DNA from: Opitutia bacterium
GTDB taxonomy: Bacteria > Verrucomicrobiota > Verrucomicrobiia > Opitutales > Opitutaceae
Direction of reading: 5' to 3'
Length of the DNA stretch: 64,000 nt
Assembly (NCBI GenBank): GCA_947472765.1
Contig: CANJCM010000011.1
Coordinates: 1-64,000, forward strand
Both the position numbers and the translations under genes were made by a program. The notes beneath the pieces are model-generated. The model saw only the letters and a program-made list of their open reading frames with translations. It ran no database searches and had not been told where the DNA came from. Below are positions 34,554 to 43,801 of this stretch, piece by piece (the stretch's first letter is position 1; each line of letters starts with the position of its first letter).

Positions 34554-37550
34554 ATGAAACGATTCCTTCCCGTTCCGCTCCTCGTCCTGGCCGCGTTCGT
34601 TCTTCCTGCCTTCGCCGCCGAGCGGCCCAACGTCGCCGGCTTCGAATTCGTCAAGGAGTCCGGCGGCGTCACGGAGTTCAAGCTCACCGCGAACGACCTC
34701 AACGTCCTGCTCCTCGAGGACCACTCCGCCCCGGTGCTCACGTTCATGGTCACCTACCGCGTCGGCTCGCGCAACGAGGTCACCGGCACCACCGGCGCCA
34801 CGCACATCCTCGAACACCTCATGTTCAAGGGCAGCCAGAATTTCCACCCCGGGATCGGCAAGGGCTTCGACACGATGATGGACCAGGTCGGCGGCATCAA
34901 CAACGCCACCACCTCCCTCGACCGCACCAACTACTACGAGAACCTGCCGAGCAACCACCTCGAACTCGCCGTCGCCATGGAGGCCGACCGCATGCGCCAC
35001 CTGCTCCTGCGTGACGAGGATCGGCAGCCGGAGATGACCGTCGTCCGCAACGAATTCGAACGCGGCGAAAACGATCCCGCCGAGGCGCTCGAGAAGGAGA
35101 TCATGTCCACCGCCTTCGTCGCCCACCCGTACCACCACCCGACGATCGGCTGGCGGAGCGACATCGAGAAGGTGTCGATCGCGAAGCTGAAGGAGTTCTA
35201 CGACACATTCTACTGGCCGAATAACGCGACGATCACAGTCATCGGCGACTTCGCCCCCGCCAACGCGCTTCAGCTCATCCAGAAATATTTCGCCGTCATC
35301 CCCCGTGCGCCGCACCCGATTCCCACGATCTACACGGAGGAGCCCGCCCAGACCGGTCCGCGCCGCGTGGTGGTAAAACGGCCCGGTGAGGTCGGCGTCG
35401 TCCAGATCGCCTACAAGACGCCCCGCGCCCTGCATCCCGATCATGCGCCTCTCGAGGTCCTCTCCGTGCTGCTGAGCGAGGGGAAGTCCAGCCGGCTTTA
35501 CCGCGCGCTGATCGACGCCAACCTCGGCATCAGCGCCGACGCCTGGAAGGGCGCGTTTCACGACGACATGCTCTTCTCGCTGAGCTCGATGCTCGCGCCC
35601 GGCGTCGGTCACGAGCAGGTCGAGAAGACGCTCCTCGCCGAGGTCGAGAAGGTGAAGAAGGACGGCGTCACCCCGACCGAGGTCACGCGGGCCATCAATC
35701 AACTGCTAGCCGGCATCGCGTTTCACCGCGACGGGTCCTTCGCGATCGCGGGACAAATCAACGAGGCCATCGCGGTCGGTGACTGGACGAGCTACACCGG
35801 CTTGCTCGAGAAGTTGAAGGTCGTGACCGCCGCCGACATTCAGCGCGTCGCCCGGCAGTACCTCAACGAGGACCAAAGCACGACGGGTTGGTTCATCCCG
35901 CAGGCGGAGCCCGCCGAGCCCGCCAAAGGCCAGGCTAGAAACGCAAAGATGCGCGAAGCGGGAGATGACTCTCTTGGTAGCCCGCTGCGTGAGCAGCGGG
36001 ACGACGTCAGGCTCAGCAGTGAAGAAGTCCCTGCCCTCACGGGCAGGGCTACCCTGGACGAGGGTCGGGATGCCGAACGCCATGCAACAGCTCTGCCGCT
36101 CGGTGGCAGCACGTCGGCCGTCACCTCCGCAATCGCATCGTACTCCGGCGCCGGTCGCTTCCTGCACTACTACCGGGACCCTCGCGGTCAGGATGACTTC
36201 AACGCGCCGCCGACCCGAGGCGCTCCCGCCGCTCTCGCCGCCGCTCCCATCACCGGCGGCGGCAAGGCCGCCACCGGGGCATTGATCGCTCCGCGCGTCC
36301 GTCGCCGCCAGGTCGCAGGCATCGACGTCCTCACGCTCAAGACCGGAATCAAGGACGTCGTGACCATTCGCGGCGTGCTCGGCGCCGGCGATGTTTTCAA
36401 CCTGCCAGGCAACTCCGCCATCGCCGATCTCACCGCGGGCATGTTGGACCAGGGCACGGTCAAACGTGACAAGTTCGCCGTCGCCGCGGTGCTCGAGGAA
36501 ACCGGTGCCACGCTTCGTTTCGGGACCGGCAGCCACACGCTCAACTTCTCCGGCAAAAGCCTGCGCAAGGACCTGCCGCTCGTCGTCGGATTGCTCGCCG
36601 AACAGTTGCGCACGCCGCGGCTCGATGCGGAGGAGTTCGCGAAGCTGAAGACCCAGCTCATCGGCCGGCACAAGCGCGCGATGGACGACACCGACTTCCG
36701 CGCGGGCCGCGAATTCGAGCGCGCCATTTATCCGGAGGGCCACCCGAACCGCCCGCCCGCGAACGAAAAATATCTGGCCGACGTCGAGGCCGCGACGCTC
36801 GACCAGTTGCGCGCTTTCCACGCCGCCAACTACGGCCCGACCGCCGCCCGGCTCGTGATCGTGGGCGATGTCGACGACGCCGCGATCGACGCGGCCATCG
36901 GCGAGGCCTTCGCCGGCTGGAAGGGCGGGCGCCCGATTCCGCCGGCACCGCGCGCTCCGGCCCTCGCCGCTCCCCGCGTCGAAAAGGTCGCGATGCCGGG
37001 CAAGACGAGTGTGTCGCTCACCATCGGGCAACCGTCCGGTCTGCGTTACACCGATCCCGGCTATCAGGCGCTCAACATGGCGACGTCGGTCCTCGGCAGC
37101 GGTTTCTTCTCGGCCCGGCTGCTCGACATCATTCGCAACCGCGAGGGACTCACCTACGGCATCTTCGCCCAGCTCAGCGGCGACACCTACGCTGACGGCG
37201 GCTGGCAAATCTCCGGCACCTTCGCTCCCGACCTGCTGGAGAAGGGTCTCGCCTCCACCCTGCGCGAACTCAACCGCTTCGCCCGCGAAGGCCTGACCGC
37301 CGCGGAACTCACCACGTTCAAGGTCACCCTCACGGGTTCGTACAAAGTCGCCCTCGCGACGACGGACGGCCTCGCCTCGACGCTGCTCAATACCATTCAG
37401 CGCGGGTACGGTCCGGAGTGGGTTGATGAGTTACCCCGCAAGATCGAAGCGCTGTCGCTCGCCGAGGTGAACGCCGCGATCAAGCAGTACCTGAATCCGG
37501 ACAAGATGGTGACGGTCATGGCCGGCACGTTTCCCGAAGCGGGAAAGTAG
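34554..37550 (+). CDS. M16-family zinc peptidase (two-domain, secreted)
   Basis: A 998-residue protein with a signal peptide (FLPVPLLVLAAFVLPAFA). The first M16 domain has the inverted zinc motif THILEHLMFKG near residue 85 and the distant Glu in ENDPAEALEKEI, followed by two more M16 units. It degrades peptides in the periplasm. At residues about 475-500 there is an in-frame REPIN-like insertion (SPLREQRDDVRLSSEEVPALTGRAT), between the first pair and the second pair of M16 domains, a linker position that could tolerate it. The start is the ATG at 34554; the upstream extension is repeat sequence. Confidence 0.9.
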   Translation: MKRFLPVPLLVLAAFVLPAFAAERPNVAGFEFVKESGGVTEFKLTANDLNVLLLEDHSAPVLTFMVTYRVGSRNEVTGTTGATHILEHLMFKGSQNFHPGIGKGFDTMMDQVGGINNATTSLDRTNYYENLPSNHLELAVAMEADRMRHLLLRDEDRQPEMTVVRNEFERGENDPAEALEKEIMSTAFVAHPYHHPTIGWRSDIEKVSIAKLKEFYDTFYWPNNATITVIGDFAPANALQLIQKYFAVIPRAPHPIPTIYTEEPAQTGPRRVVVKRPGEVGVVQIAYKTPRALHPDHAPLEVLSVLLSEGKSSRLYRALIDANLGISADAWKGAFHDDMLFSLSSMLAPGVGHEQVEKTLLAEVEKVKKDGVTPTEVTRAINQLLAGIAFHRDGSFAIAGQINEAIAVGDWTSYTGLLEKLKVVTAADIQRVARQYLNEDQSTTGWFIPQAEPAEPAKGQARNAKMREAGDDSLGSPLREQRDDVRLSSEEVPALTGRATLDEGRDAERHATALPLGGSTSAVTSAIASYSGAGRFLHYYRDPRGQDDFNAPPTRGAPAALAAAPITGGGKAATGALIAPRVRRRQVAGIDVLTLKTGIKDVVTIRGVLGAGDVFNLPGNSAIADLTAGMLDQGTVKRDKFAVAAVLEETGATLRFGTGSHTLNFSGKSLRKDLPLVVGLLAEQLRTPRLDAEEFAKLKTQLIGRHKRAMDDTDFRAGREFERAIYPEGHPNRPPANEKYLADVEAATLDQLRAFHAANYGPTAARLVIVGDVDDAAIDAAIGEAFAGWKGGRPIPPAPRAPALAAPRVEKVAMPGKTSVSLTIGQPSGLRYTDPGYQALNMATSVLGSGFFSARLLDIIRNREGLTYGIFAQLSGDTYADGGWQISGTFAPDLLEKGLASTLRELNRFAREGLTAAELTTFKVTLTGSYKVALATTDGLASTLLNTIQRGYGPEWVDELPRKIEALSLAEVNAAIKQYLNPDKMVTVMAGTFPEAGK
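35976..36053. repeat. REPIN-like hairpin pair inside the M16 gene
   Basis: GGTAGCCCGCTGCGTGAGCA starts the first hairpin and CCCTGCCC-TCAC-GGGCAGGG forms the second; the ends GGTAGCCC and GGGCTACC are complementary. At 78 bp (26 codons) it keeps the reading frame. The same core lies at 38298-38372 and inside the four composite elements. Confidence 0.9.
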
Positions 37551-37929
37551 TTTCACCGGGCTGGCCACTGTAGGGCCGGCGCTCGCCGCCGGGCCGCCTC
37601 GCGACCGAAATCCAAGGCCCGTCGGTGGCGGGCCGAAGCGTCCCCGGGCGCGCACGAGGCGCGCCCCTACGGCGGCTTTCGTAGGGGCGGGGCTCGTCCA
37701 AGCCCCCCGCTCATGGAGGGCCGGTGCCCCCACCGGCCACGCAGACGGAACGACGTTGGCGGGTGAGGCACCCGCCCTCCATGGCACGTACCGCGATCAC
37801 TTCGGCGGAATCGAAGATTAGAAATCCACCGCCCCTGGTTTCGCTTTTACGAATACTTGTGCGCTGGCCTCCCCACGAAAGCGCTTCGGCCTTTGACGCG
37901 CGGACGAACGACCGTCATGTTCCAGCCAC
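37551..37929. repeat. Repeat-filled gap
   Basis: TGTAGGGCCGGCGCTCGCCG (37570), GCGCGCACGAGGCGCGCCCC paired with TAGGGGCGGGGCTCGTCC (about 37649-37702), TGGAGGGCCGGTGCCCCCAC (37713), and GCGGGTGAGGCACCCGCCC (37758). No gene. Confidence 0.75.
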
Positions 37930-38268
37930 ATGTCCGCACCGCTCCTGGAAATCGACCTTGCCCCGCTTTGGAAGGCGCTCGCGCCCTACGGGAAGCTGCT
38001 GAAGGAACTCTACCAGGAGCACAACCTGCTCACGCTGATCTGCGGGTTCTTCGTCGTGCTGATTACACTGAATTTCTACCGCTTCCTGCGCAGCATCAAC
38101 CCGGCGCTCGTCGGACTCCTGCTGCTGATGATGCTCGTGATCCTGATCATGCACTGGACGGTGACGCGCACCGAGCCGGCGTTCCTCAAGCCTTTGGTCG
38201 ACTTTCTCGCGCCGTTCTTCCCGAGCATCGATCCGGTGGCCGTGCCAGTGCCGAAGCGGGTCAACTAG
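37930..38268 (+). CDS. Small two-helix membrane protein of unknown function
   Basis: A 112-residue protein. An amphipathic N-terminus (IDLAPLWKALAPYGKLLKELY) is followed by two membrane helices, LLTLICGFFVVLITLNFYRF and ALVGLLLLMMLVILIMHWTV, then a soluble tail (KPLVDFLAPFFPSIDPV). I do not recognise the family. The codon usage (GC-rich third positions) and clean hydrophobic pattern support a real gene. It is flanked by repeats and stands alone. Confidence 0.65.
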   Translation: MSAPLLEIDLAPLWKALAPYGKLLKELYQEHNLLTLICGFFVVLITLNFYRFLRSINPALVGLLLLMMLVILIMHWTVTRTEPAFLKPLVDFLAPFFPSIDPVAVPVPKRVN

Positions 38269-38297
38269 GGCCGGTCTCCGAGCTTGCCCGCCAGGGT

Positions 38298-38372
38298 GTG
38301 GCCCTGCCCGTGAGGGCAGGGACCTCTTTGTGCTCCGCTTAAAGTCGTCCCGCTGCTCACGCAGCGGGCTAC
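38298..38372. repeat. Solo REPIN-like hairpin pair
   Basis: CCCTGCCC-GTGA-GGGCAGGG and CCCGCTGC-TCAC-GCAGCGGG are separated by about 27 bp and bounded by GTGGCC and GGCTAC. It is the core of the composite element without the outer terminal repeats, 30 bases after the small membrane protein gene. Confidence 0.9.
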
Positions 38373-38609
38373 AACACCAACGCACGCCTCCTGCGAATCC
38401 TGTCATCCTGTCCACGCTTTGAATGGCTCCTGAATTCTTGGCTTCAGGCTGAAGCAGGTAAGACGCAGCGGGCGCGCACGAGGCGCGCCCCTACGAAGGG
38501 CGTGACGACTTTCTCGTAGGGGCGAGGCTCGTCCACGCCCGGCTTGGGTTCGGTTTTCCAACCCAATGAGTGTCCCATCAGTGCCCATCAGTGGTTAACC
38601 ATCAGGGAC
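38373..38609. repeat. Repeat-filled gap
   Basis: AATCCTGTCATCCTGTCCA (38396), a GCGCGCACGAGGCGCGCCCC / TAGGGGCGAGGCTCGTCC pair (38468-38541), and one CACTAA-type inverted unit (38562-38597). No gene. Confidence 0.7.
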
Positions 38610-40232
38610 TCAGCCGCGCGCCTCGCGCCACCGCGCCCGCTCCGCCTGCGCCCGCGTGTGCGCGGCCCCCGCACCCGCATCGCGCAGAATTTCGCGAAAA
38701 CGCGGATGCCCCCGCAGCGAATCGAACACCGGCAAATACATCAGCAGCGACAACTCCGCCGGCCGCGCAATCGACGGCGCCATCAGCGCAATCACGTCGT
38801 CGCGACGTCCCGTCACCGCGAGCAGGTAGTACACCGACGTCTTCACCGCCGCCGGGATCTGCTTGAAGGCCTCATCGGCTTCGCGACGTTGTCCGCCCCG
38901 ATAGAGCACCGCGGCCGCAAACGTGGCCTCCATTGAGCCCCCTTTTTTCGCCAGCCGCCTGGCTTCCTCAATTGCCTCCGGCATCCGCTGCAAATCCACC
39001 AGCGCCCAAGCTCGCCAGCAGCGCGCCTGCGAATTCTCCGGCTGCAGCGCCAGCGTGGCATCCAGCCGCTCGAGCGCGGCGGCGCTCTGTCCGGCCAGTA
39101 CGAGCGCCAGGGCATAATCGGTCGCGACGGCCGGCGACAACGGATCCAATCCCACCGCGCGGCGGTGCTCCGCCAGCGCGTCCTCGAGCCGGCCCTCCGA
39201 TTCCCACACTTGCGCGAGCCAGCGATGCGCGGACGCGTCGTTGCGATTCAGGCGAATCGCGGTGTCGAGCGACCGCTCGGCATCGCCGCCCTGCCACGCC
39301 CCGGCGTAGGCGTCGCCAAGCAAGGCGTGCGCCTCCGCGAGGTTCGGCTCGAGTTCGATCGCCTTCTTCAACTGGGCGATGATGTTCGGCAAAAACGCGG
39401 GATTCGCCCGGCTGAAGCCAGCCCGATCACCCTCCGTCTGGCCGCGGACCAGCCAGACGGCCGCGAGCGAGGAATGCGCCGGCGCAAAATCCGGCGACAA
39501 CGCGATCGCCTTGTTGAACGCCTCCTCCGCCTTGTCGCGTCCTTCGGCCGTCCCGAGATGCCACGCCTGCCGCCCCTGCGCATAAATCTGGTACGCCTCC
39601 GCGTTCACCGCGCTGCTTCCCGCCGGCGACGCGACCGACGCGCCCAACTCGCGGGCTACTCCCGCCGCGACCGCCGCCGCCAGACCCGGCACATGGTCGC
39701 GTTCCAGTTCGAAAGTCTTGGTCCAGATCACCGCACCCGAATTCGCCCGCACGAGCCGCACCGTGATCCGCGACTTATCCCCCGCCGACTCGATCACACC
39801 CTCGACGAAATGTCTCACCCCCAACCGGCGGCCGGCCTCCGCCGCGACAATCTTTTCCCACCGCAAGGCGAACGCCGAGGTCCGCGCGATCACGTCGAGA
39901 TCCGGCACCGCCCCAAGTTCGCGAATCACATCCTCCGTCAGCGCGTCGGCCAGCGCGCCATTCGTGGGATCCGTTCCCGTCACGGTGAAAGGACGAACCG
40001 CAACCGACTTCGCGGACGCCGTCTCGGGCGCTTCTGCCGCCTTCGCGCTTCGCACCACCGCGGGTGGAACGGAAGCCTGTGCGACCGCCGCCGGGACTTC
40101 GGACGCGGCGGAGGCGCCAGACGCCTGCGGTTCCGTCCGACGACAGCCGTTGCCAAAAATCGCGAGCAGGCACGCCGCCATCGCGAATCCATGCGCTCCT
40201 GATGTCCGAGGAAATTTGACCGCCGAGCTCAT
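38610..40232 (-). CDS. TPR-repeat lipoprotein with TolB/FlgO-like N-terminal domain
   Basis: A 540-residue protein. A lipoprotein-type signal (FAMAACLLAIFGNGCRR) is followed by an Ala-rich linker and a domain like those found in adenylate-cyclase-associated and TolB-N/FlgO-type proteins (about 75-190: KSVAVRPFTVTGTD, ALTEDVIRELGAVPDLDVIARTSAF, GRRLGVRHFVEGVIE). Then come five or more TPR units (AEEAFNKAIALSPDFAPAHSSLA, LKKAIELEPNLAEAHALLGDAY, LDTAIRLNRNDASAHRWLA). It is probably a periplasmic scaffold. The start is the ATG at 40232; the longer ORF is spurious upstream. Confidence 0.82.
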   Translation of the reverse strand: MSSAVKFPRTSGAHGFAMAACLLAIFGNGCRRTEPQASGASAASEVPAAVAQASVPPAVVRSAKAAEAPETASAKSVAVRPFTVTGTDPTNGALADALTEDVIRELGAVPDLDVIARTSAFALRWEKIVAAEAGRRLGVRHFVEGVIESAGDKSRITVRLVRANSGAVIWTKTFELERDHVPGLAAAVAAGVARELGASVASPAGSSAVNAEAYQIYAQGRQAWHLGTAEGRDKAEEAFNKAIALSPDFAPAHSSLAAVWLVRGQTEGDRAGFSRANPAFLPNIIAQLKKAIELEPNLAEAHALLGDAYAGAWQGGDAERSLDTAIRLNRNDASAHRWLAQVWESEGRLEDALAEHRRAVGLDPLSPAVATDYALALVLAGQSAAALERLDATLALQPENSQARCWRAWALVDLQRMPEAIEEARRLAKKGGSMEATFAAAVLYRGGQRREADEAFKQIPAAVKTSVYYLLAVTGRRDDVIALMAPSIARPAELSLLMYLPVFDSLRGHPRFREILRDAGAGAAHTRAQAERARWREARG

Positions 40233-40808
40233 CACTTCCCGAACTCCCCGGCCTTCCTGTTCAAACTCTCTGCGTGGGAAGCTTCGGCCATGCAGCGCAG
40301 CCGCGACCCGGCATCCCCGGTTCGCTCTACCTGCCCCCTTCCATCCGCCGTCACCTCCGGTGCGCATAAAACCCATCACCGACAGGACGAAGCCACCGGG
40401 GCGGTCGTTTGCATGGCCCGCACCTTTTCTCCGACCTTTGATTTCGTCAACACACGTACGGCCTTCGTTACGTTCGGGCGCGCACGAGGCGCGCCCCTAC
40501 GAAAGCTGAGAACGCGATCCGTCGTAGGGGCGGGGCTCGTCCACGCCCGCTTTGGCCCTTCAGCGAGTCCTACGATTGCGCTCACCCCTACCCTGGAGGG
40601 CCGGTGCCCCCACCGGCCAATCTACACTCCGCATCCGCAAACGCGCGGTGAGGGCACCGCGCCTCCAGCGAATACCGCCACTCGCTCACGCTCGCAGCCA
40701 CCCAACGCCCCGTCCGCTCTTCCTCATTCGGCACTCGGCATTCGCCAATCGGCAATCCTCCTCCCAGCCTCGGATTCCTACTTCTTCCTTCTTACTTCTT
40801 CCTTCCCA
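40233..40808. repeat. Repeat-filled gap
   Basis: GCGCGCACGAGGCGCGCCCC with TAGGGGCGGGGCTCGTCC (40478-40545), TGGAGGGCCGGTGCCCCCAC (40592) with GCGGTGAGGGCACCGCGCC (40646), and CATTCGGCACTCGGCATTCG text (about 40727). This gap holds the divergent promoters for the TPR and M20 genes, but I cannot place them. Confidence 0.65.
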
Positions 40809-42419
40809 ATGAACGCCCTCCGTACCGCCCTCCCCGTTACGCTCGCCCTTCTCCTCGCCTCCCCGCTCGCCGCCCAATCCGTCGCCGTCGCCGAGTACAA
40901 GGCGATGGTCCGCACGGACGTCGAAGCGATGAAGAAGAAGACCCAGGTCATGATCGACACGGTCTTCAGCTTCGGCGAACTCGGCTTCCAGGAAGTCGAA
41001 ACCTCGAAATACCTCACCGGCATCCTCGAGCAGGAGGGCTTCAAGGTGGAACGCGGCGTCGCCGGCATTCCGACCGCGTGGGTCGCGCGCTGGGGCTCGG
41101 GCCATCCGGTCATCGCGCTCGGCTCCGACATCGACTGCATTCCGCAGGCGTCGCAGAAACCGGGCGTTGCCTACCACGATCCGATGATCGAGGGCGCCCC
41201 CGGCCACGGCGAGGGCCACAACTCCGGCCAGCCGCTCAACCTCACCGCCGCGCTCGCCGTGAAGCGCATAATGGAGAAGTCGAAGCTGCCCGGCACGATT
41301 GTGCTCTGGCCCGGCGTCGCCGAGGAACAGCTCGGCTCGAAGGCCCATCTCGTTCGCGCCGGCGTGTTCAAGGACGTCGACGTCGTCCTTTTCACGCACG
41401 TCGGCAACAATCTCGAGACGTCCTGGGGCACCGGCACGAACACCGGCATGGTCTCCGTCGAATACACTTTCCGCGGCGAGACGGCCCACTCCGCGATGGC
41501 GCCCTGGCGCGGTCGCAGCGCACTCGATGCCGTCGAACTGATGAACATCGGCTGGAATTACCGCCGCGAACACCTGCGTCTCCAGCAGCGCTCGCATTAC
41601 GTGATCACCAACGGCGGCGACCAGCCCAACGTCGTCCCCGCCAACGCGAGCGTCTGGTACTACTTCCGCGAACTCGAATATCCGGAGATCATCAAGCTCC
41701 GCCAAATCGGCGACACCATGGCGAAGGCCGCGACGATGATGACCGACACGACGATGTCCGTGCGCGTCCTCGGCACCGCCTGGCCGGGCCACTTCAACCG
41801 TCCCGTCGCCGAAGCTCTGACCGCGAACATCAACGAAGTCGGACTCCCCGAGTGGAGCGACGCGGATCAAACCCTCGCGAAAGCGCTGCAGGGCGAACTC
41901 AACGCGCCCATGACCGGCCTCCCCGTGCAGTTGAAAGCGATGCAGGGACCGGCCACCGACGAGACGCGCGTCGGCGGATCGGACGACATCGGCGATGTCT
42001 CGTGGAACGTGCCCACCGTCATTCTGCGTTACCCCGCGAACATCCCAAATCTGCCGGGCCACAACTGGGCCAACGCGATCGCGATGGCCACACCGATCGC
42101 GCACAAGGGCACGACGGCCGGCGCGAAGGCGCTCGCGATGACGATGCTCGATCTCATCACGCAGCCGGAGCTCGTCGCGAAGTCGTGGGACTATTTCCGC
42201 AACGTCCAGACCAAGGACGTGAAGTACCAGCCGCTGATCGGCCCCGAGGACCAACCCGCCCTGCACCTCAACGCGAAGATCATGGCCGAGTACCGCGCGA
42301 AGATGAAACCGTTCTACTACGACGCCTCGAAGTACGATACATACCTAGATCAGCTCGGCATCACGTATCCGACGGTGCGGCCGCGTGGGGCCGCGGCGGG
42401 GGCGGGAAGTCAGAAGTAA
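40809..42419 (+). CDS. Secreted M20-family amidohydrolase (AbgB-like)
   Basis: A 536-residue M20D peptidase with a signal peptide (LPVTLALLLASPLAAQS). It has a catalytic-domain pattern of the AbgB/aminoacylase group: GSDIDCIPQASQ, GHGEGHNSGQPLN, WPGVAEEQLGSKA, LFTHVGNNLETSWG and GRSALDAVELMNIGWN, and the lid domain with FRGETAHSAMAPWRGR. These enzymes hydrolyse p-aminobenzoyl-glutamate or N-acyl amino acids with two metal ions. Substrate unknown. The start is the ATG at 40809. Confidence 0.9.
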   Translation: MNALRTALPVTLALLLASPLAAQSVAVAEYKAMVRTDVEAMKKKTQVMIDTVFSFGELGFQEVETSKYLTGILEQEGFKVERGVAGIPTAWVARWGSGHPVIALGSDIDCIPQASQKPGVAYHDPMIEGAPGHGEGHNSGQPLNLTAALAVKRIMEKSKLPGTIVLWPGVAEEQLGSKAHLVRAGVFKDVDVVLFTHVGNNLETSWGTGTNTGMVSVEYTFRGETAHSAMAPWRGRSALDAVELMNIGWNYRREHLRLQQRSHYVITNGGDQPNVVPANASVWYYFRELEYPEIIKLRQIGDTMAKAATMMTDTTMSVRVLGTAWPGHFNRPVAEALTANINEVGLPEWSDADQTLAKALQGELNAPMTGLPVQLKAMQGPATDETRVGGSDDIGDVSWNVPTVILRYPANIPNLPGHNWANAIAMATPIAHKGTTAGAKALAMTMLDLITQPELVAKSWDYFRNVQTKDVKYQPLIGPEDQPALHLNAKIMAEYRAKMKPFYYDASKYDTYLDQLGITYPTVRPRGAAAGAGSQK

Positions 42420-42819
42420 GAACGAAGAAACCGGGCGAAGCTTACAAAGGTCCCCTCCGGAGCCGGACCAAGGCAGTTGAACCACAGATGGACACCGATG
42501 CACACAGATGAGTGAAGGTGTCGGTCATGGCCCACTCGCTAGTGCGCCCATTTCGAGCCTCTCGCTCCGGAGTTTCTGCCTCTGAATCCGTGTCCATCTG
42601 TGGTTGTTGCCACTGCATTGATCCGGCTCGAGGGGGTGGCGCGCAGTACCGGGGTGTGTTGGGACACTTTCGATTTCCGATCGGCAGAAACGCCACTCAT
42701 TCGTAGCCGCGAATGTGAGCGAGTGGAGTTCGTTCGGCCTTCAACTCCGAACACCAAACGCCAAACTCTCCAGTGGCTGCGAGCGTGAGAGACGTTGGGA
42801 GAAGTCGCCCCCCTTCATG

Positions 42820-42893
42820 TCATTCTGAGCGCAGCGAAGAATCCATGGTCTCGAGGGACTCACGCGTGGATTCTTCGCTGCGCTCAGAATGAC
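42820..42893. repeat. Inverted-repeat element (CATTCTGAGCG family), copy 2
   Basis: TCATTCTGAGCGCAGCGAAG pairs almost perfectly with CTTCGCTGCGCTCAGAATGA across about 24 bp. The other copy is at 18282-18356. Confidence 0.9.
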
Positions 42894-43344
42894 AGGGTAT
42901 TCACACAGTCTCTCACGCTCGCAGCCACCAATCGAGTTTGGGGTTTGGGGTTCGGAGTTTGGAGAGGAACGCCGCGCTTTGCGACCGAATGGGAATCGAA
43001 AATCGAGAATCCAAAATCGAAAATCCAACCATGCAGCTGCCTCGTACTGGACTGGAGTACGGCTCCGCTGGAACACCGATCCAAATGTAGCTGGGGCACG
43101 GACAAGGAAGCGGGCTCGATAACAACTTTCCGGCGTTTCTAAGCGATTCGTTTTCATAGCATTGTCTACGAAACGGAGGGCCTGTTCCGGCCTATGATTG
43201 GGGCCAGCAATTGGCGGAGGCGTCTGGCGTTTTGGGTTTGGAGTTCGAAGTTTCGTCGAGAACGCGCTCAAGAACGGCACCCGCGCGCATCCACGAGCAC
43301 CCCGCCATCACCAGTGGAGAAATTCCGGCACGTGCCGGTCGGTA

Positions 43345-43498
43345 TTTGTCATCTGTTAAATGGATTCCGAAGTTGATTGGCTCGGCGTGGCCCTGTCCGT
43401 GAGGACAGGGATTTCTCGATCGCTCTGCATGAAGCCGTCCCGCTGCTCACGCAGCGGGCTACGAAGCCGACTTCGGAATTCAGGTGCTAGATGACAAA
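43345..43498. mobile_element. Composite palindrome-nested element, copy 2 (inverted)
   Basis: The outer arms TTTGTCATC and GATGACAAA belong to the target palindrome. Terminal repeats ATGGATTCCGAAGTT and ACTTCGGAATTCAGG follow. The hairpin pair is in reverse order to copy 1: CCCTGTCC-GTGA-GGACAGGG comes first, then CCCGCTGC-TCAC-GCAGCGGG. Confidence 0.88.
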
Positions 43499-43801
43499 GA
43501 CGGATCGGTGGCCGGAGCGGAGCGCTGCACGCGACGGTGGCTCGGAGTTTAGAGTTTGGAGTTTGGAGTTTGGAGTTTGGAGTTTCGGGTTCACCGGCAG
43601 CGTTCCGCACTTCCGCACTGCAGCTGCAGCTCCGGCATCTGGCCTCAGCCCTCTGGCATCCGTCCTCCGCCTGCCGCCGTCCGTCGTCTATAGTCTATTG
43701 TCCATCGTCCGCGCGCCGCGCGACCGTCGTCCGTCGTCCGACCTCCGTCCTCTGTCCTCAGTCCTCGCGCGCCGCGCGCGCCCTTCGCCGTTGACACCGC
43801 C

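Larger units (their letters stand above)
42420..43801. repeat. 1.4-kb gene-free repeat island
   Basis: Contents in order: ACCACAGATGGACACCG with its inverse CCGTGTCCATCTGTGGTTG (42480-42606); the CATTCTGAGCG inverted element (42820-42893) flanked by TCTCACGCTCGCAGCC text on both sides; AATCGAGAATCCAAAATCG copies (42987-43026); composite element copy 2 (43345-43498); a TTTGGAGTTTGGAGTTTGG tandem run (43550-43588); and CGTCCGTCGTCC pyrimidine-rich tandem text up to the next gene. No ORF here has domain support. Confidence 0.8.

Noticed and set aside
35706-37208. 500-residue minus-strand ORF opposite the M16 peptidase
   Set aside because: Antisense shadow without recognisable motifs.
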